From: Atherinomorus stipes
Lineage: Eukaryota; Chordata; Actinopteri; Atheriniformes; Atherinidae
Length of the DNA stretch: 64,000 nucleotides
Assembly: GCA_023101725.1 (NCBI GenBank)
Contig: JALJCO010003418.1
Location: 157,001 to 221,000 of the forward strand
Direction of reading: 5' to 3'
A model generated the notes under the pieces. The model ran no database searches. It was not told where the DNA came from and saw only the letters and a list, made by a program, of their open reading frames with translations. This document shows positions 1 to 41,571 of this stretch, piece by piece; positions within the stretch are counted from its first letter, which is position 1; each line of letters begins with the position of its first letter. Position numbers and translations under genes: made by a program.

Positions 1-28591
<28,591 letters not shown>

Positions 28592-28673
28592 GACAACTTT
28601 ATGTTTGACCCCAGACGCGGAATAAAACCGCTGCAAGTAACGAACGGGAGTTAAACAGGCTCTGTTGAGGCTG

Positions 28674-28686
28674 GTTGCCTAGCAAC
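28674..28686 (-). promoter_or_regulatory. RFX X-box in the cfap58 promoter
   Basis: GTTGCCTAGCAAC is a perfect two-arm X-box, the binding site of RFX transcription factors that drive ciliary genes. It lies about 85 bp upstream of the cfap58 start codon, the normal distance for a proximal X-box. Motif seen directly; function inferred from the known RFX regulation of ciliary genes. Confidence 0.85.
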
Positions 28687-28692
28687 CGTTGA

Positions 28693-28702
28693 TCTCGCGA
28701 GA
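28693..28702. promoter_or_regulatory. TCTCGCGAGA core-promoter palindrome
   Basis: A perfect 10-bp TCTCGCGAGA palindrome, a motif known from TATA-less vertebrate promoters. It lies 6 bp beyond the X-box and about 100 bp upstream of the ATG. Together they mark the probable cfap58 promoter; no TATA box is evident. Confidence 0.65.
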
Positions 28703-30011
28703 CAAAGGGTCACTGCGAGCGAGAGCGGACAAAGGAAGGAAATGCAATTTCTTTGTTTTCTTGGTTTAAATCACGAATAAAGGTTTTGTCAGCACCTTTT
28801 CTTCATCAGTTTTATTCCTTCTTTCCTTTTATTTACTCTCCTCATGTTTTATGCGCTTTGTAATGGTTCATTTTCACCCACCTGTCAATTATCTTCCCCA
28901 TAATATGTTTTTACAGATAAACATGCTGAATTACGATGACGATGATGATGATCTACTTCTCTAGGGCCCAGAAATATAATGTTCTTTTTACACTGCTTTT
29001 GTTTTAACCTTTATGTTTCGCTTTTAAAGCAGTTTACCTTGTTGGTATATTTTTAGCACAACCTCACTAGTGTGATTGTACAGTTAATTTTTCATTTCAC
29101 TGTAACACAGTTGGCCTAAAACCATTCAAAAAAACATCAAATCTGAGTAGAAAAAACTTTGATTTTTCATTGTGAAAAACACAAACTTGTTTCACGAACC
29201 ATTTTTATAACTTAGAATGCAAATATAAGTAGGCTAGTTAGTTTAAAAATATTTGAAAAAATTGGCCATCAAAAGAGAGATGAAACAAGAATTACATAGA
29301 AAGGCAACAAAGTGAAAGGTGTTTTTATTTATTTATTTTTTACCAATTATTTACTAAACAATCAATAATCACCATGAGATGCCAAAAAGATGAATTGCTC
29401 CGATCCGAAAAGACGTTCCTGTCCATCACAAGACGGAGAGGACATTCCAGGTCTGATATTTCCAGGGTTGTTAGTCCCCCTGTTCACCAGGGGGCAGCAC
29501 TGAAATCTGATTTTGGTGAATTTTTGGCTTCTTCCGCCACCTCTCCTCTTCCTCAGCAAGCAAATGCATCGTGTTGTCACATAATTCTCATCTTGGTTGA
29601 TGTGTTGCATTTTTCTATCAACTGTAAAGAGGTTGTTGTGATACTGTACTTTTTTCTAGCTTATGAGAACTTTCCAAAGAATTTTCCCCGTTTTTTTTGC
29701 TTCCCCAAACGTACATTAGACATGGATGTAATATCAGTTTCAAAACTAGGTTGTACATTTTGTGTCATATCTCCGGTTATATTTGGTCTATTAACAGGAT
29801 TTAAAAACTGGTTTATAGTTTGAAGTCTTCACTATCCAGAAAAGTTGGAATGCACTGAAGTTCCATCATGTAAATTCCGTCCACGAACAGACCAGAGGTC
29901 TCATTTATAAACGTTGCATACGCACAAAACGAGACCTGAAACCGACATGCGCCAGCTTTCACGCAAAAGTTGTGATGTATAAAAAACAAACTTGAGGGGA
30001 AAATGTGCATC
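28703..30011. other. Intergenic, upstream of cfap58
   Basis: AT-rich and mostly featureless. At 29,900-29,995 the sequence GAGGTCTCATTTATAAACGT and following looks like the end of a DNA transposon, cut off by the next minisatellite. No credible gene: the 149-codon plus-strand ORF at 29,374-29,823 has no recognisable domain. Confidence 0.5.
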
Positions 30012-33000
30012 TCTGACGTTAACTCTGAGCCATGCTACTCTGGTTCTGGTCTCACGTTAACTCTGAGCCATGCTACGCTGGTTCTGGTCTCTCACGTTAA
30101 CTCTGAGCCATGCTACGCTGGTTCTGGTCTCACGTTAACTCTGAGCCATGCTACTCTGGTTCTGGTCTCACGTTAACTCTGAGCCATGCTACTCTGGTTC
30201 TGGTCTCTCACGTTAACTCTGAACCATGCTACGCTGGTTCTGGTCTCTCACGTTAACTCTGACCCATGCTACGCTGGTTCTGGTCTCTCACGTTAACTCT
30301 GAACCATGCTACGCTGGTTCTGGTCTCTCACGTTAACTCTGAGCCATGCTACGCTGGTTCTGGTCTCTCACGTTAACTCTGAGCCATGCTACGCTGGTTC
30401 TGGTCTCTCACGTTAACTCTGAGCCATGCTACGCTGGTTCTGGTCTCTCACGTTAACTCTGAGCCATGCTACGCTGGTTCTGGTCTCTCACGTTAACTCT
30501 GAGCCATGCTACGCTGGTTCTGGTCTCTTACGTTAACTCTGAGCCATGCTACGCTGGTTCTGGTCTCTCACGTTAACTCTGAGCCATGCTACGCTGGTTC
30601 TGGTCTCTCACGTTAACTCTGAGCCATGCTACGCTGGTTCTGGTCTCTCACGTTAACTCTGAGCCATGCTACGCTGGTTCTGGTCTCTCACGTTAACTCT
30701 GAGCCATGCTACGCTGGTTCTGGTCTCTCACGTTAACTCTGAGCCATGCTACGCTGGTTCTGGTCTCTCACATTAACTCTGAGCCAAGCTACGCTGGTTC
30801 TGGTCTCTCACGTTAACTCTGAGCCATGCTACGCTGGTTCTGGTCTCTCACGTTAACTCTGAGCCATGCTACTCTGGTTCTGGTCTCACGTTAACTCTGA
30901 GCCATGCTACGCTGGTTCTGGTCTCTCACATTAACTCTGAGCCATGCTACGCTGGTTCTGGTCTCTCACGTTAACTCTGAGCCATGCTACTCTGGTTCTG
31001 GTCTCACGTTAACTCTGAGCCATGCTACGCTGGTTCTGGTCTCTTACGTTAACTCTGAGCCATGCTACGCTGGTTCTGGTCTCTCACATTAACTCTGAGC
31101 CATGCTACGCTGGTTCTGGTCTCTCACGTTAACTCTGAGCCATGCTACGCTGGTTCTGGTCTCTCACGTTAACTCTGAGCCATGCTACGCTGGTTCTGGT
31201 CTCTTACGTTAACTCTGAGCCATGCTACGCTGGTTCTGGTCTCTCACATTAACTCTGAGCCATGCTACGCTGGTTCTGGTCTCTCACATTAACTCTGAGC
31301 CATGCTACGCTGGTTCTGGTTTCTCACATTAACTCTGAGCCATGCTACGCTGGTTCTGGTCTCTCACATTAACTCTGAGCCATGCTACGCTGGTTCTGGT
31401 CTCTCACGTTAACTCTGAGCCATGCTACGCTGGTTCTGGTCTCTCACGTTAACTCTGAGCCATGCTACTCTGGTTCTGGTCTCACGTTAACTCTGACCCA
31501 TGCAATGCTGTTTCTGGTCTCTCACATTAACTCTGAGCCATGCTACGCTGGTTCTGGTCTCTCACGTTAACTCTGAGCCATGCTACGCTGGTTCTGGTCT
31601 CTTATGTTAACTCTGAGCCATGCTACGCTGGTTCTGATCTCCCACGTTAACTCTGAGCCATGCTACGCTGGTTCTGGTCTCCCACGTTAACTCTGAGCCA
31701 TGCTACGCTGGTTCTGGTCTCTCACATTAACTCTGAGCCATGCTACGCTGGTTCTGGTCTCTCACATTAACTCTGAGCCATGCTACGCTGGTTCTGGTCT
31801 CTCACATTAACTCTGAGCCATGCTATGCTGGTTCTGGTCTCTCACATTAACTCTGAGCCATGCTACGCTGGTTCTGGTCTCTCACGTTAACTCTGAGCCA
31901 TGCTACGCTGGTTCTGGTCTCTCACGTTAACTCTGAGCCATGCTACGCTGGTTCTGGTCTCTCACGTTAACTCTGAGCCATGCTACTCTGGTTCTGGTCT
32001 CACGTTAACTCTGACCCATGCAACGCTGTTTCTGGTCTCTCACATTAACTCTGAGCCATGCTACGCTGGTTCTGGTTTCTCACATTAACTCTGAGCCATG
32101 CTACGCTGGTTCTGGTCTCTCACGTTAACTCTGAGCCATGCTACTCTGGTTCTGGTCTCACGTTAACTCTGACCCATGCAACGCTGTTTCTGGTCTCTCA
32201 CATTAACTCTGAGCCATGCTACACTGGTTCTGGTCTTTCACATTAACTCTGAGCCATGCTACACTGGTTCTGGTCCCTCAAGTTAACTCTGAGCCATGCT
32301 ACGCTGGTTCTGGTCTCTCACGTTAACTCTGAGCCATGCAACGCTGTTTCTGGTCTCTCACATTAACTCTAAGCCATGCTACGCTGGTTCTGGTCTCTCA
32401 CGTTAACTCTGAGCCATGCTACGCTGGTTCTGGTCTCTCACGTTAACTCTGAGCCATGCTACTCTGGTTCTGGTCTCACGTTAACTCTGACCCATGCTAC
32501 GCTGTTTCTGGTCTCTCACGTTAACTCTGAGCATGCTACACTGGTTCTGGTCTCTCACGTTAACTCTGAGCCATGCTACGCTGGTTCTGGTCTCTCACAT
32601 TAACTCTGAGCCATGCTACGCTGGTTCTGGTCTCTCACGTTAACTCTGGGCCATGCTACGCTGGTTCTGGTCTCTCACATTAACTCTGAGCCATGCTACG
32701 CTGGTTCTGGTCTCTCACGTTAACTCTGGGCCATGCTACGCTGGTTCTGGTCTCTCACATTAACTCTGAGCCATGCTACGCTGGTTCTGGTCTCTCACAT
32801 TAACCTTGAGCCATGCTACGCTGGTTCTGGTCTCTTACATTAACTCTGACCCATGCCACGCTGGTTCTGGTCTCCCATGTTAACTCTGACCCATGTTACG
32901 CTGGTTCTGGTCTCTCACATTAACTCTGAGCCATGCTACACTAGTTCTGGTCTCTCACGTTAACTCTGAGCCATGCTACGCTGGTTCTGGTCTCCCATTT

Positions 33001-34800
33001 TAACTCTGAGCCATGCTACGCTGGTTCTGGTCTCTCACGTTAACTCTGAGCCATGCTACGCTGGTTCTGGTCTCTCACGTTAACTCTGAGCCATGCTACG
33101 CTGCTTCTGGTTTCCCACGTTAACTCTGAGCCATGCCACGCTGGTCCTGGTCTCACGTTAACTCTGAGCCATGCTACGCTGGTTCTGGTCTCTTACGTTA
33201 ACTCTGAGCCATGCCACGCTGGTTCTGGTCTCTCACGTTAACTCTGAGCCATGCTACGCTGGTTCTGGTCTCTCACATTAACTCTGAGCCATGCCACGCT
33301 GGTCCTGGTCTCACGTTAACTCTGAGCCATGCTACGCTGGTTCTGGTCTCTTACGTTAACTCTGAGCCATGCCACGCTGGTTCTGGTCTCTCACGTTAAC
33401 TCTGAGCCATGCTACGCTGGTTCTGGTCTCTCACATTAACTCTGAGCCATGCCACGCTGGTTCTGGTCTCTTACGTTAACTCTGAGCCATGCCACGCTGG
33501 TTCTGGTCTCTCACGTTAACTCTGAGCCATGCTACGCTGGTTCTGGTCTCTCACATTAACTCTGAGCCATGCCACGCTGCTCCTGGTCTCACGTTAACTC
33601 TGACCCATGCTACGCTGTTTCTGGTCTCCCACGTTAACTCTAAGCCATGCTACGCTGGTTCTGGTTTCTCACATTAACTCTGAGCCATGCTACGCTGGTT
33701 CTGGTCTCTCACGTTAACTCTGAGCCATGCTACGCTGGTTCTGGTCTCTCACATTAACTCTGAGCCATGCTACGCTGGTTCTGGTCTCTCACGTTAACTC
33801 TGGGCCATGCTACGCTGGTTCTGGTCTCTCACATTAACTCTGAGCCATGCTACGCTGGTTCTGGTCTCTCACATTAACTCTGAGCCATGCTACGCTGGTT
33901 CTGGTCTCTTACATTAACTCTGACCCATGATACGCTGGTTCTGGTCTCTCACGTTAACTCTGAGCCATGATACGCTGGTTCTGGTCTCCCACGTTAACTC
34001 TGAGCCATGCTACGCTGGTTCTGGTCTCCCACGTTAAGTCTAAGCCATGCTACACTGGTTCTGGTCTCTCACGTTAACTCTGGGCCATGCTACGCTGGTT
34101 CTGGTCTCTCACATTAACTCTGAGCCATGCTACGCTGGTTCTGGTCTCTCACATTAACTCTGAGCCATGCTACGCTGGTTCTGGTCTCTTACATTAACTC
34201 TGACCCATGATACGCTGGTTCTGGTCTCTCACGTTAACTCTGAGCCATGCTACACTGGTTCTGGTCTCTCACGTTAACTCTGAGCCATGCTACTCTGGTT
34301 CTGGTCTCTCACGTTAACTCTGAGCCATGCTACGCTGGTTCTGGTCTCTCACGTTAACTCTGAGCCATGCTACGCTGGTTCTGGTCTCTCACGTTAACTC
34401 TGAGCCATGCTACACTGGTTCTGGTCTCTCACGTTAACTCTGAGCCATGCTACGCTGGTTCTGGTCTCTCACGTTAACTCTGAGCCATGCTACACTGGTT
34501 CTGGTCTCCCACGTTAAGTCTAAGCCATGCTACACTGGTTCTGGTCTCTCACGTTAACTCTGAGCCATGCTACACTGGTTCTGGTCTCCCACGTTAAGTC
34601 TGAGCCATGCTACGCTGGTTCTGGTCTCTCACACTAACTCTGAGCCATGCTACACTGGTTCTGGTCTCTCACATTAACTCTGAGCCATGCTACGCTGGTT
34701 CTGGTCTCTCACGTTAACTCTGAGCCATGCTAGGCTGGTTCTGGTCTCTCACATTAACTCTGAGCCATGCTACGCTGGTTCTGGTCTCTCACGTTAACTC
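30012..34800. repeat. 40-bp minisatellite (~120 copies), first array
   Basis: Unit ACGTTAACTCTGAGCCATGC followed by TACGCTGGTTCTGGTCTCTC, with a 38-bp form lacking one TC. Variation rises toward the right half (GCCACGCTGG, CCCATG, TACACTGG variants). Lies between cfap58 and igsf9b. It gives many short identical spurious ORFs. Confidence 0.97.
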
Positions 34801-34976
34801 TGGGGGGGTCCCTGCACCTGTGGTGTGGACCCTTGTCTGTCCTGATCTGGGGGTTTTTTACTGTTAGTGTTTTTATACCTGTTCACTTCAGAGACAGAAG
34901 GTGGGCTTTTGTCGTCAGGTGTCGAATTGGGAGGGGGTTGTGTGTGTGCATGTGTGTGATATACTTGGACGTGTGA

Positions 34977-35080
34977 AGGCTTGTATTTATTTGAATTTGC
35001 ATTTGTTTTTCTGATGTCGAGCACTTTGTGTTGCCTTTTAATGGGATGAAATTGCTTTATGATAAAGCTTGATTTGATTT
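34977..35080 (+). mobile_element. LINE 3'-tail remnant
   Basis: GAGCACTTTGTGTTGCCTTT and then AAAGCTTGATTTGATTTTAG is typical of an L2/CR1-type LINE 3' end. Only the tail is visible. Confidence 0.5.
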
Positions 35081-35490
35081 TAGATAAAAACCAGCCCCAC
35101 ATCATCCAGGCTACCTTTATCATTAAATCCTTATTTATTCCTGTAAAAGAAACAGCAGATCATCATATATAAATGCCTACATCTCCAGTGATAAGGTAAT
35201 ATTTTCTCTAGTGAAATTTAATTATAAAGCAGAGACTGAAATCTCCGGACAGGAGAGTTTTTTCAGGGTTTTTTAATGTGTAAGGGGTTTCTTTCAGGTT
35301 GCAGTTTTGGAGCGATTAGATTTTCAAACAATCAGACTCAGCATCTAAAAGATGTTTTTTCAACTGGAAAAAGAAAACCAGTTAGAAATATGGCAAAGAT
35401 CAATGGGAACATTATATTCTAAAAAGGTGGAAAGATGCCACTTTACGGAGAAATCAAGGCAGCACCACAGTTCCAACAACTCCGCACTAA

Positions 35491-35496
35491 TTTATC

Positions 35497-35540
<44 letters not shown>
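35491..35540. repeat. (TAA)n microsatellite
   Basis: About 16 ATA/TAA repeats. Confidence 0.97.
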
Positions 35541-35541
<1 letters not shown>

Positions 35542-38500
35542 GGTGTGTATCAGAGAAGGTGGCTGGGTGGGATCTGCATGTATGTGAAGTATGAAGCTTC
35601 TCTCTGGGAACTCTGAGTTATTCATCTCCAACAATAAAAAATTAAATAAATCTCATAGTTAAAAAAAAGATCTGATTTTGAGTTCTGACTTCACAGGTTC
35701 ATGAGATATGCTGCTATCTGCGGGGAAGATGGCAGAAACGTTATAATACTCGCCATGATGAAATCCTTTCAGGATATGAAAGATGCAGATGAGGCTCAAT
35801 GACACCAACAGTCATGTTAGAAAATTTAAACATTTTAATAAATAAAAACTGATGTAATATACACCATTCTGAATATACAACTACAACAAGCATACCAAGA
35901 CATTGGAAATACAAAAAACTGACAGTTCAATTTAGTTGCTTTAAAAGCTTCAATTCTCAGGGAAGAGTTGAGGTGGGGGGGTGGGGGGAGCAGGAATTAG
36001 AGTAGCCATACATTCTCGTTAGTGTTTGTGCAAACGAATGTGAAAAAGCATCATGAGAGAAGAACATAAAATAAAATGAAGTTACACGTGGATCTGAGTC
36101 AGCGATGCGTTGAGGTACAGAGTTGTCTGCCTGGAACGTACGAGCGAAGGTCTGAAACTCACATCAGCCGGACGCGTCGGGAAGACCCGACCATCGACTC
36201 CCAGTTCAGCTTCTGCTTCCTGCACTTGTATTGCATTTTATGATGAAAGAAAAGAATAAAAAACGTTTTCACGTGACAAAAACATGAATGCGTCACTGGT
36301 GTTGTGACACAATGTGTGACGCCGTGGCGTTTAACACCACACGTGGCTGCAGACCAACTACCGCTCATGTGATCTACCTACAAAACGCTGCCTGCAGTGA
36401 GGGGGGGGGGTGACTATCAAAAGTCACGGTGAACATTTCTGATCACTCAGCACCAAACACAATGCGTGGACACGGAAGCACTGATGAGAACGGAAAGAGA
36501 GAAAAGAAAGACAAATGCGGATGTGGAATCAAATCCGTGGCCCATCAAATTTCCTTGCTTTAAAGTTTGCCACACCAAAATGTCCGTCCAGTCGGATGTA
36601 AAATGTTCCCTGAAACACACCTCGTGGCCCGCAGCAGGTCGGCGGCCCGGACAGCAGCCCCGCAGTGCGGTACAGGAGTGTGTCGCTACATTTAGTCTGA
36701 AGCAAGGAAAGAACTTTGAACAGAAAAAGCACCACAGATGTTTTCTTTTTTTGTCAGATAGCACCAGTTGTCAGAATGTATATGCACGTGATGTCCTGTT
36801 GGTTTTTGGCAATGTACCGCACTGAACTGGGAGTCAGGTGTAACTTTAGCAGCTTGCTGCAACGCTCCGCCTCCACGTCTGAGCCAAAGGCGGGAAAACC
36901 TTCTTTATCTGCACACGCTGCAGTTTTACAACCAAAAACAAACATGTGGATCCACACTGGTGTCGGATCAAGGCAGCATCAAGAAGCGCTGCATCTGTTA
37001 CTGCAAAAATGGGATCATTGTCCAAAAATGCACAGTTCAGTTGATGAATATACACTTAAGTTTCATTGCTCTGATTGCAGGAGACCACTGGAGGGGGAAA
37101 GAAAAATCTCACATGCCAAAGAATATGCAAATTCAATAAAACAAATGAGCAATGCAGTAAAATGAGGGCCCACAAATAATTCAGCAGGTACGTTTTGCTA
37201 TTCACACAAACTATAAAACTAATTTACTGCATCCTCCTCTGAGTTTGTGTGTAACAGACAGATAGATATACAGTACAGTTTGGTGCACCATTATTTTGTT
37301 TTTGTACAACAACTCAGACAGACGTCATATTTCTCTACTTTTGTGTACAATTCTGCATCGCTACAGTAAAAAGCAACAAATGGATATAAAAATAATAGAA
37401 TATAGACTTATACATTCTTTAAAACAAGTACTGTCCCCAAATATAGATACTCAGAACCGTTTTGGTTTCATGATATAAATATACATATTCTCTGCTGGAG
37501 TCCATGAACTGCAGCAGAAAATATCTACATCAGAAATTATATATTCATATCGTTTTTCTTTTATATTTACTGTCTCTATGATATTAAATTCTGAAACTAA
37601 TTTCTAGCATTTAGAAGTTTTCCATCACTCACATACAGTATAGACTCTGGTCTGTTACATCATATTAGAACGTGAACTGAAGTAGACCGTACACTACTCA
37701 GTTCCCACTCAGCTGATGTGCATCATTTTTTCTTCTACAAAATATACGTATACATGTATATGACAATGAATGCTCATTTTAGATATTTACACAGTGTTAA
37801 AGAAACTTTTTTCTTCCGTTTTTGCCTTTTTTGTACACTCAAGGTTGATGAGAATCCGCTGGGCCGTCAATACTTAAATCAGTGTTGCTGCGATGCACCG
37901 GTGGCTGGATTCACCTGCTTCTGCTTCATGCAAACGCTGAGTTTTTTCTGCTGCCGGCCTTCCAGGTGGAGCTGTTTCTACAACCTGTTTACTGGGGTTT
38001 TATGCTGCCTCTTCAACTAAAAGATGCATTTGAAAAAATAGTTAAGTTCCACTAATTTCAGCTAAATTTTTCCATTCGTTGAGATGATGAAAACATCAGT
38101 TTCAGATGATCCAACCACGGACCAGGATCTGTTCACCGATGCTAACACCAGAGATTCTCGTCTCTTTTAGTACATGAGCTTAAAGTCTGTTTAAAATATG
38201 AAGATTGGCAACGAAATTACAAAGTCAAATATCTTTAAATACATTTTTAAATGCAATGGAACGACACCAAAGCCACGCTCTGGTCCTCATCGGGTCAAGA
38301 ATACGGCGATAAACCCAGTTTCCTCTCATGTGATCACGATGCTGCTTTTACTGTCAGAACTAGCTTCTAAAGTCTGGTAATTTTAACGGAGAATCATCGT
38401 TATCTGAAAATGAGCAGCACCATAAGGATGAACGCTCCGGGACAAGTTCAGTAAAAATGAACGAATCCATTCATAAATGCTTTCAAAACAGAAACACAAA

Positions 38501-39184
38501 CCTAATTTAAAGTAGTTGTCCAAACCTTTGCTTTGCACTGTATGTGAAAGGTGATAGCTACAACTTTTTCATTGAAACAATTTTTTAAGGAAAATACATC
38601 CTAAAATCATTTAGACGGCTGCAGATAAAGGTAAGAATTTTACCCAGAATCTTTTTAGAGCATATAAATAACTGCATTATCAATTTTGATGGGTCTAAAA
38701 AGTAAATATTTGCATCTGATTACCATGTGTTTGGAATTCTTTGCTGCTAGCATTAGCTCCAAAGTTGCTAGCTCGATTGCTACGTATAGAAATAGCATCT
38801 GCCTTGCCTTATTTCTAAAATTCAAATGGACAAAAAAGATGAAGCAGGATGAGGGTGAAGGTAGCAAAGGGGCTAAAAAGCCCCATGGAGATGACTTTCC
38901 TGGACATGTAAGTTAAATGTTTGCTAATCCTAAATTAGAGCAGTTCACCTCGGTAAGAATGTACAGCCGAGAAGTCGTGACAGACCGGATGGGGAGGAGT
39001 CATGTGACCGCAGACGGTACGTGAGCTCAGCCGACCTGTAAACGGCCAAAACAGACAAAAATGACTTTTCTATCAGTTTTATGAAAACACCAAATATACC
39101 GACAGTTCATGCTAAATGACATCGGCTAACGTTGTAAGTTTTGGTTTTGGTAAACTGTATTTCACCATCTCTGTACTGTGAGTA
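35541..39184. other. Unique AT-rich region; no coding exon seen
   Basis: No repeat unit, no ORF with recognisable homology and no convincing exon. On the minus strand it resembles 3' UTR sequence: AT-rich, with a TGTAAATA Pumilio-like site near 37,790 and an ATTAAA near 35,840 followed by a T-rich stretch. It could be the distal 3' UTR of igsf9b or plain intergenic DNA; the sequence cannot decide. Confidence 0.35.
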
Positions 39185-39327
39185 TCAGAGAGCAGGGGGC
39201 TGCTACTTAAAGCGCCCGGGGAGCAGTTGGGGGGGTTAAGGACCTTGCTCAGGGGTCCACAGTGGTTCACCTAGGGGTCGTGTTGGGGACTCGAACCCGG
39301 GTCCCTTGCGCCAAAGCCCACGATGCA
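39185..39327 (-). mobile_element. tRNA-derived SINE copy
   Basis: Reverse complement shows TTTGGCGCAAGGG, B-box GGTTCGAGTCC (39,297-39,287) and the same body as the plus-strand copy at 8.2 kb (GTGAACCACTGTGGACCCCT, GAGCAAGGTCC). It is followed on its 3' side by CCCGGGCGCTTTAAGTAGCA. Short (AAT)n repeats flank it at 39,327-39,361. Confidence 0.82.
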
Positions 39328-39361
39328 ATAATAATAATAATTATTATAATAATAATAATAA

Positions 39362-41571
39362 GACATTTTATTTAAGGCGCCTCTCAAGAAACCCAAGGAC
39401 AGTGTACACAGCAAGTTACACATCAAGGGAACAACACAAATAGTCAGGATGTGATACAGAATACAGGATAAAATATAAGAAAAGCAGATAAAGGCATGAA
39501 CAGAGAGCAGAGCTGGAGCGGTTTCAGAGGGCAGGGTTCTGGTGATGGTTCTGGACCAGTTAAAGTTTATGGAGGGATCTGTGGGGTCGACCATAAAGAC
39601 GGGAACTGCAGTAATAGTACTCGTTCGTTCATTCGTTCGTTGTACTTCAAGTCCTGAAGAAATGAGGAGTTTTACTGCAGATAATGTCTGATGGAGGCGG
39701 CCCCGTCTCCACCACGATAACGGACCTTCACCGAGGACTGAAAGTGACGCAGAAACTTTCCTGGTGAGTAAATGCACGTATAAACACCTTAGAAATAAGG
39801 TCCAGGTTGGAAAAAGAAAGTTCTCCTTTTAATTGTAGCTATCACCTTTAACAAAAATAATAATGCAGAACTGACGGCAGATTGTTTTCAAACGGAGTAA
39901 AAAGACGATGGCGGCAGTCTGTCCCGATTTCATTCCCATGCGTTCCTTTAGATTTATAACATTTATCCTCAATCTTATTGGTCGATATTTTGCCATCAGT
40001 GTTTGGTTACTGAAAGCCGCAGTGACTCCTGATGACACATCCAGCAGAAAACAACCGTGCTGAACGGACCTCGGATCCGCTGGCTGGTCTGAGGCGTGTT
40101 GGCTGCTTTTACACCAGTTCACTGGTTTGTCAGCAGGGAATGCATGAACGTCTCAGAGCCGCTTTAGCCATGTTTTTTCATTACTTTTGGCTTTTGAACT
40201 GTTGCCATATTTTCCTTAAACAGCAGCAGCTGGTGTTTGCAGTGTTGGTGGTAATGACCCATTTTTCTGCACATTGTTTAACCTTGTTAATCATATCCCT
40301 CATCAGACACCAAGTCTGGAGAGACAGAGTGCTTTTATACAGAGGTGGACCTCGTCTTCAGCCTGGTTCATGTCTCACCCGTCCACCTCCTCACAGCCGG
40401 GTTACAGCCCTCGGTGCACGGCCACCACTCCTCACTGCTGCTAATCTGGACGCGTTTGTCTTCACCATTGACATACATTCGTTTTTTCATCCAAATCAGC
40501 TCAACTTTTCGAAAAATGTTGCCATGCGGAACAAAATTAACAAAGATAGGTGATTATAGCTATTTTTTCATTTATATCTGAAACTCCATGCATATTTTTG
40601 ACAAGTTTCAATAAAATGTTCCAGTTATAGATCAATATCTAGTTATGGATCGCTGTTTACTTGGAAAATAAAAAGAACCCAAAGAAATAATTCTGCCATG
40701 AAATGAACATAATTGTGGCGTATAATCAAACATGGTGCAGTATGTACATAAAAATGCTAGTTTAATGTGTTCAGTTCTTAATTTGCTCAAGTAATTGTGC
40801 AGACTGACTTTCCCACCATCGGGAAAAGTTTCAAACTCTAAAAAGATAAATCCAGCTGTTTTAGTCCCAGTGGGGAATTATCAGAGACCTTCCACGTTTT
40901 CTCCTCGTCTCTGGAGCTGTGCTGCAGGCTTAGGACGACCTCAGCAACTCCAGCTCTGACCTGAGAACCTGCAGCAACACAAACATCTCATTCTGCTCCG
41001 GATCTTTCCCTTAATAAAACCTTTTGCTGAAAAGAAACATGGCGCTTTCCTCCTGCTACCCGACATAAATGCATCTTCTTGTTTGTGGAGGCTTTGTGGA
41101 AGATTAGCCACTTGATTCCCTTTCTGTGTGATTTCTGAATCCAACCACCATTCCCGCAGCCTTTTCCTGTTGCTGTTTTATCAAAAAATACAAAAATACA
41201 GTTCCTGTATGAAAATGGAAGTTGCACTCGTTCAGCGTTGCCTCGTGGTTTTGCGTAGCACCTTAGGCTGCTCTCAGGAGCCTCTTGTTTGACACTGTGG
41301 CTAAAGCACCTGTGATGAGACGGCTGCATCACTGAAAGGTTCCCGTCACTCAAAACAAGATTCTCTCCTCCAAACATTCGATCCAACATCGCTGAAGGCT
41401 TTTACAGGGATCAACTCAACTACACTGTTCGTGCCATCTTTGGAGGCTGTGGTGAGATCGTGGTCTCAGCTGGAGTTGCAGATTTCGACAGTGCATTTTA
41501 TGAATCTTTATCAAAGGTATTTCCCAATACGTGCCTTACCGGAGACACTATTCCATCTTGGAGGCACTGGC
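39362..41571. other. Intergenic, no gene recognised
   Basis: Starts with GGCGCCTCTCAAGAAACCCA, a common fish LINE/SINE-like 3' segment, and a CGTTCGTTCATTCGTTCGTT microsatellite near 39,622. Beyond that there are ORFs of up to 173 codons without recognisable domains or splice context. Confidence 0.4.

Noticed and set aside
30012..34800. CRISPR-like regular repeats
   Set aside because: Units are contiguous with no unique spacers, and the window is vertebrate. The same applies to 41,733-46,062.
36466..37165. ORFs of 119 and 149 codons on the plus strand
   Set aside because: Overlap with ORFs on the other strand, no recognisable domain, no splice or start context.
40032..41389. ORFs of 173 (plus) and 133 (minus) codons
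   Set aside because: No known motif or exon signal; AT-rich intergenic sequence can give these by chance.
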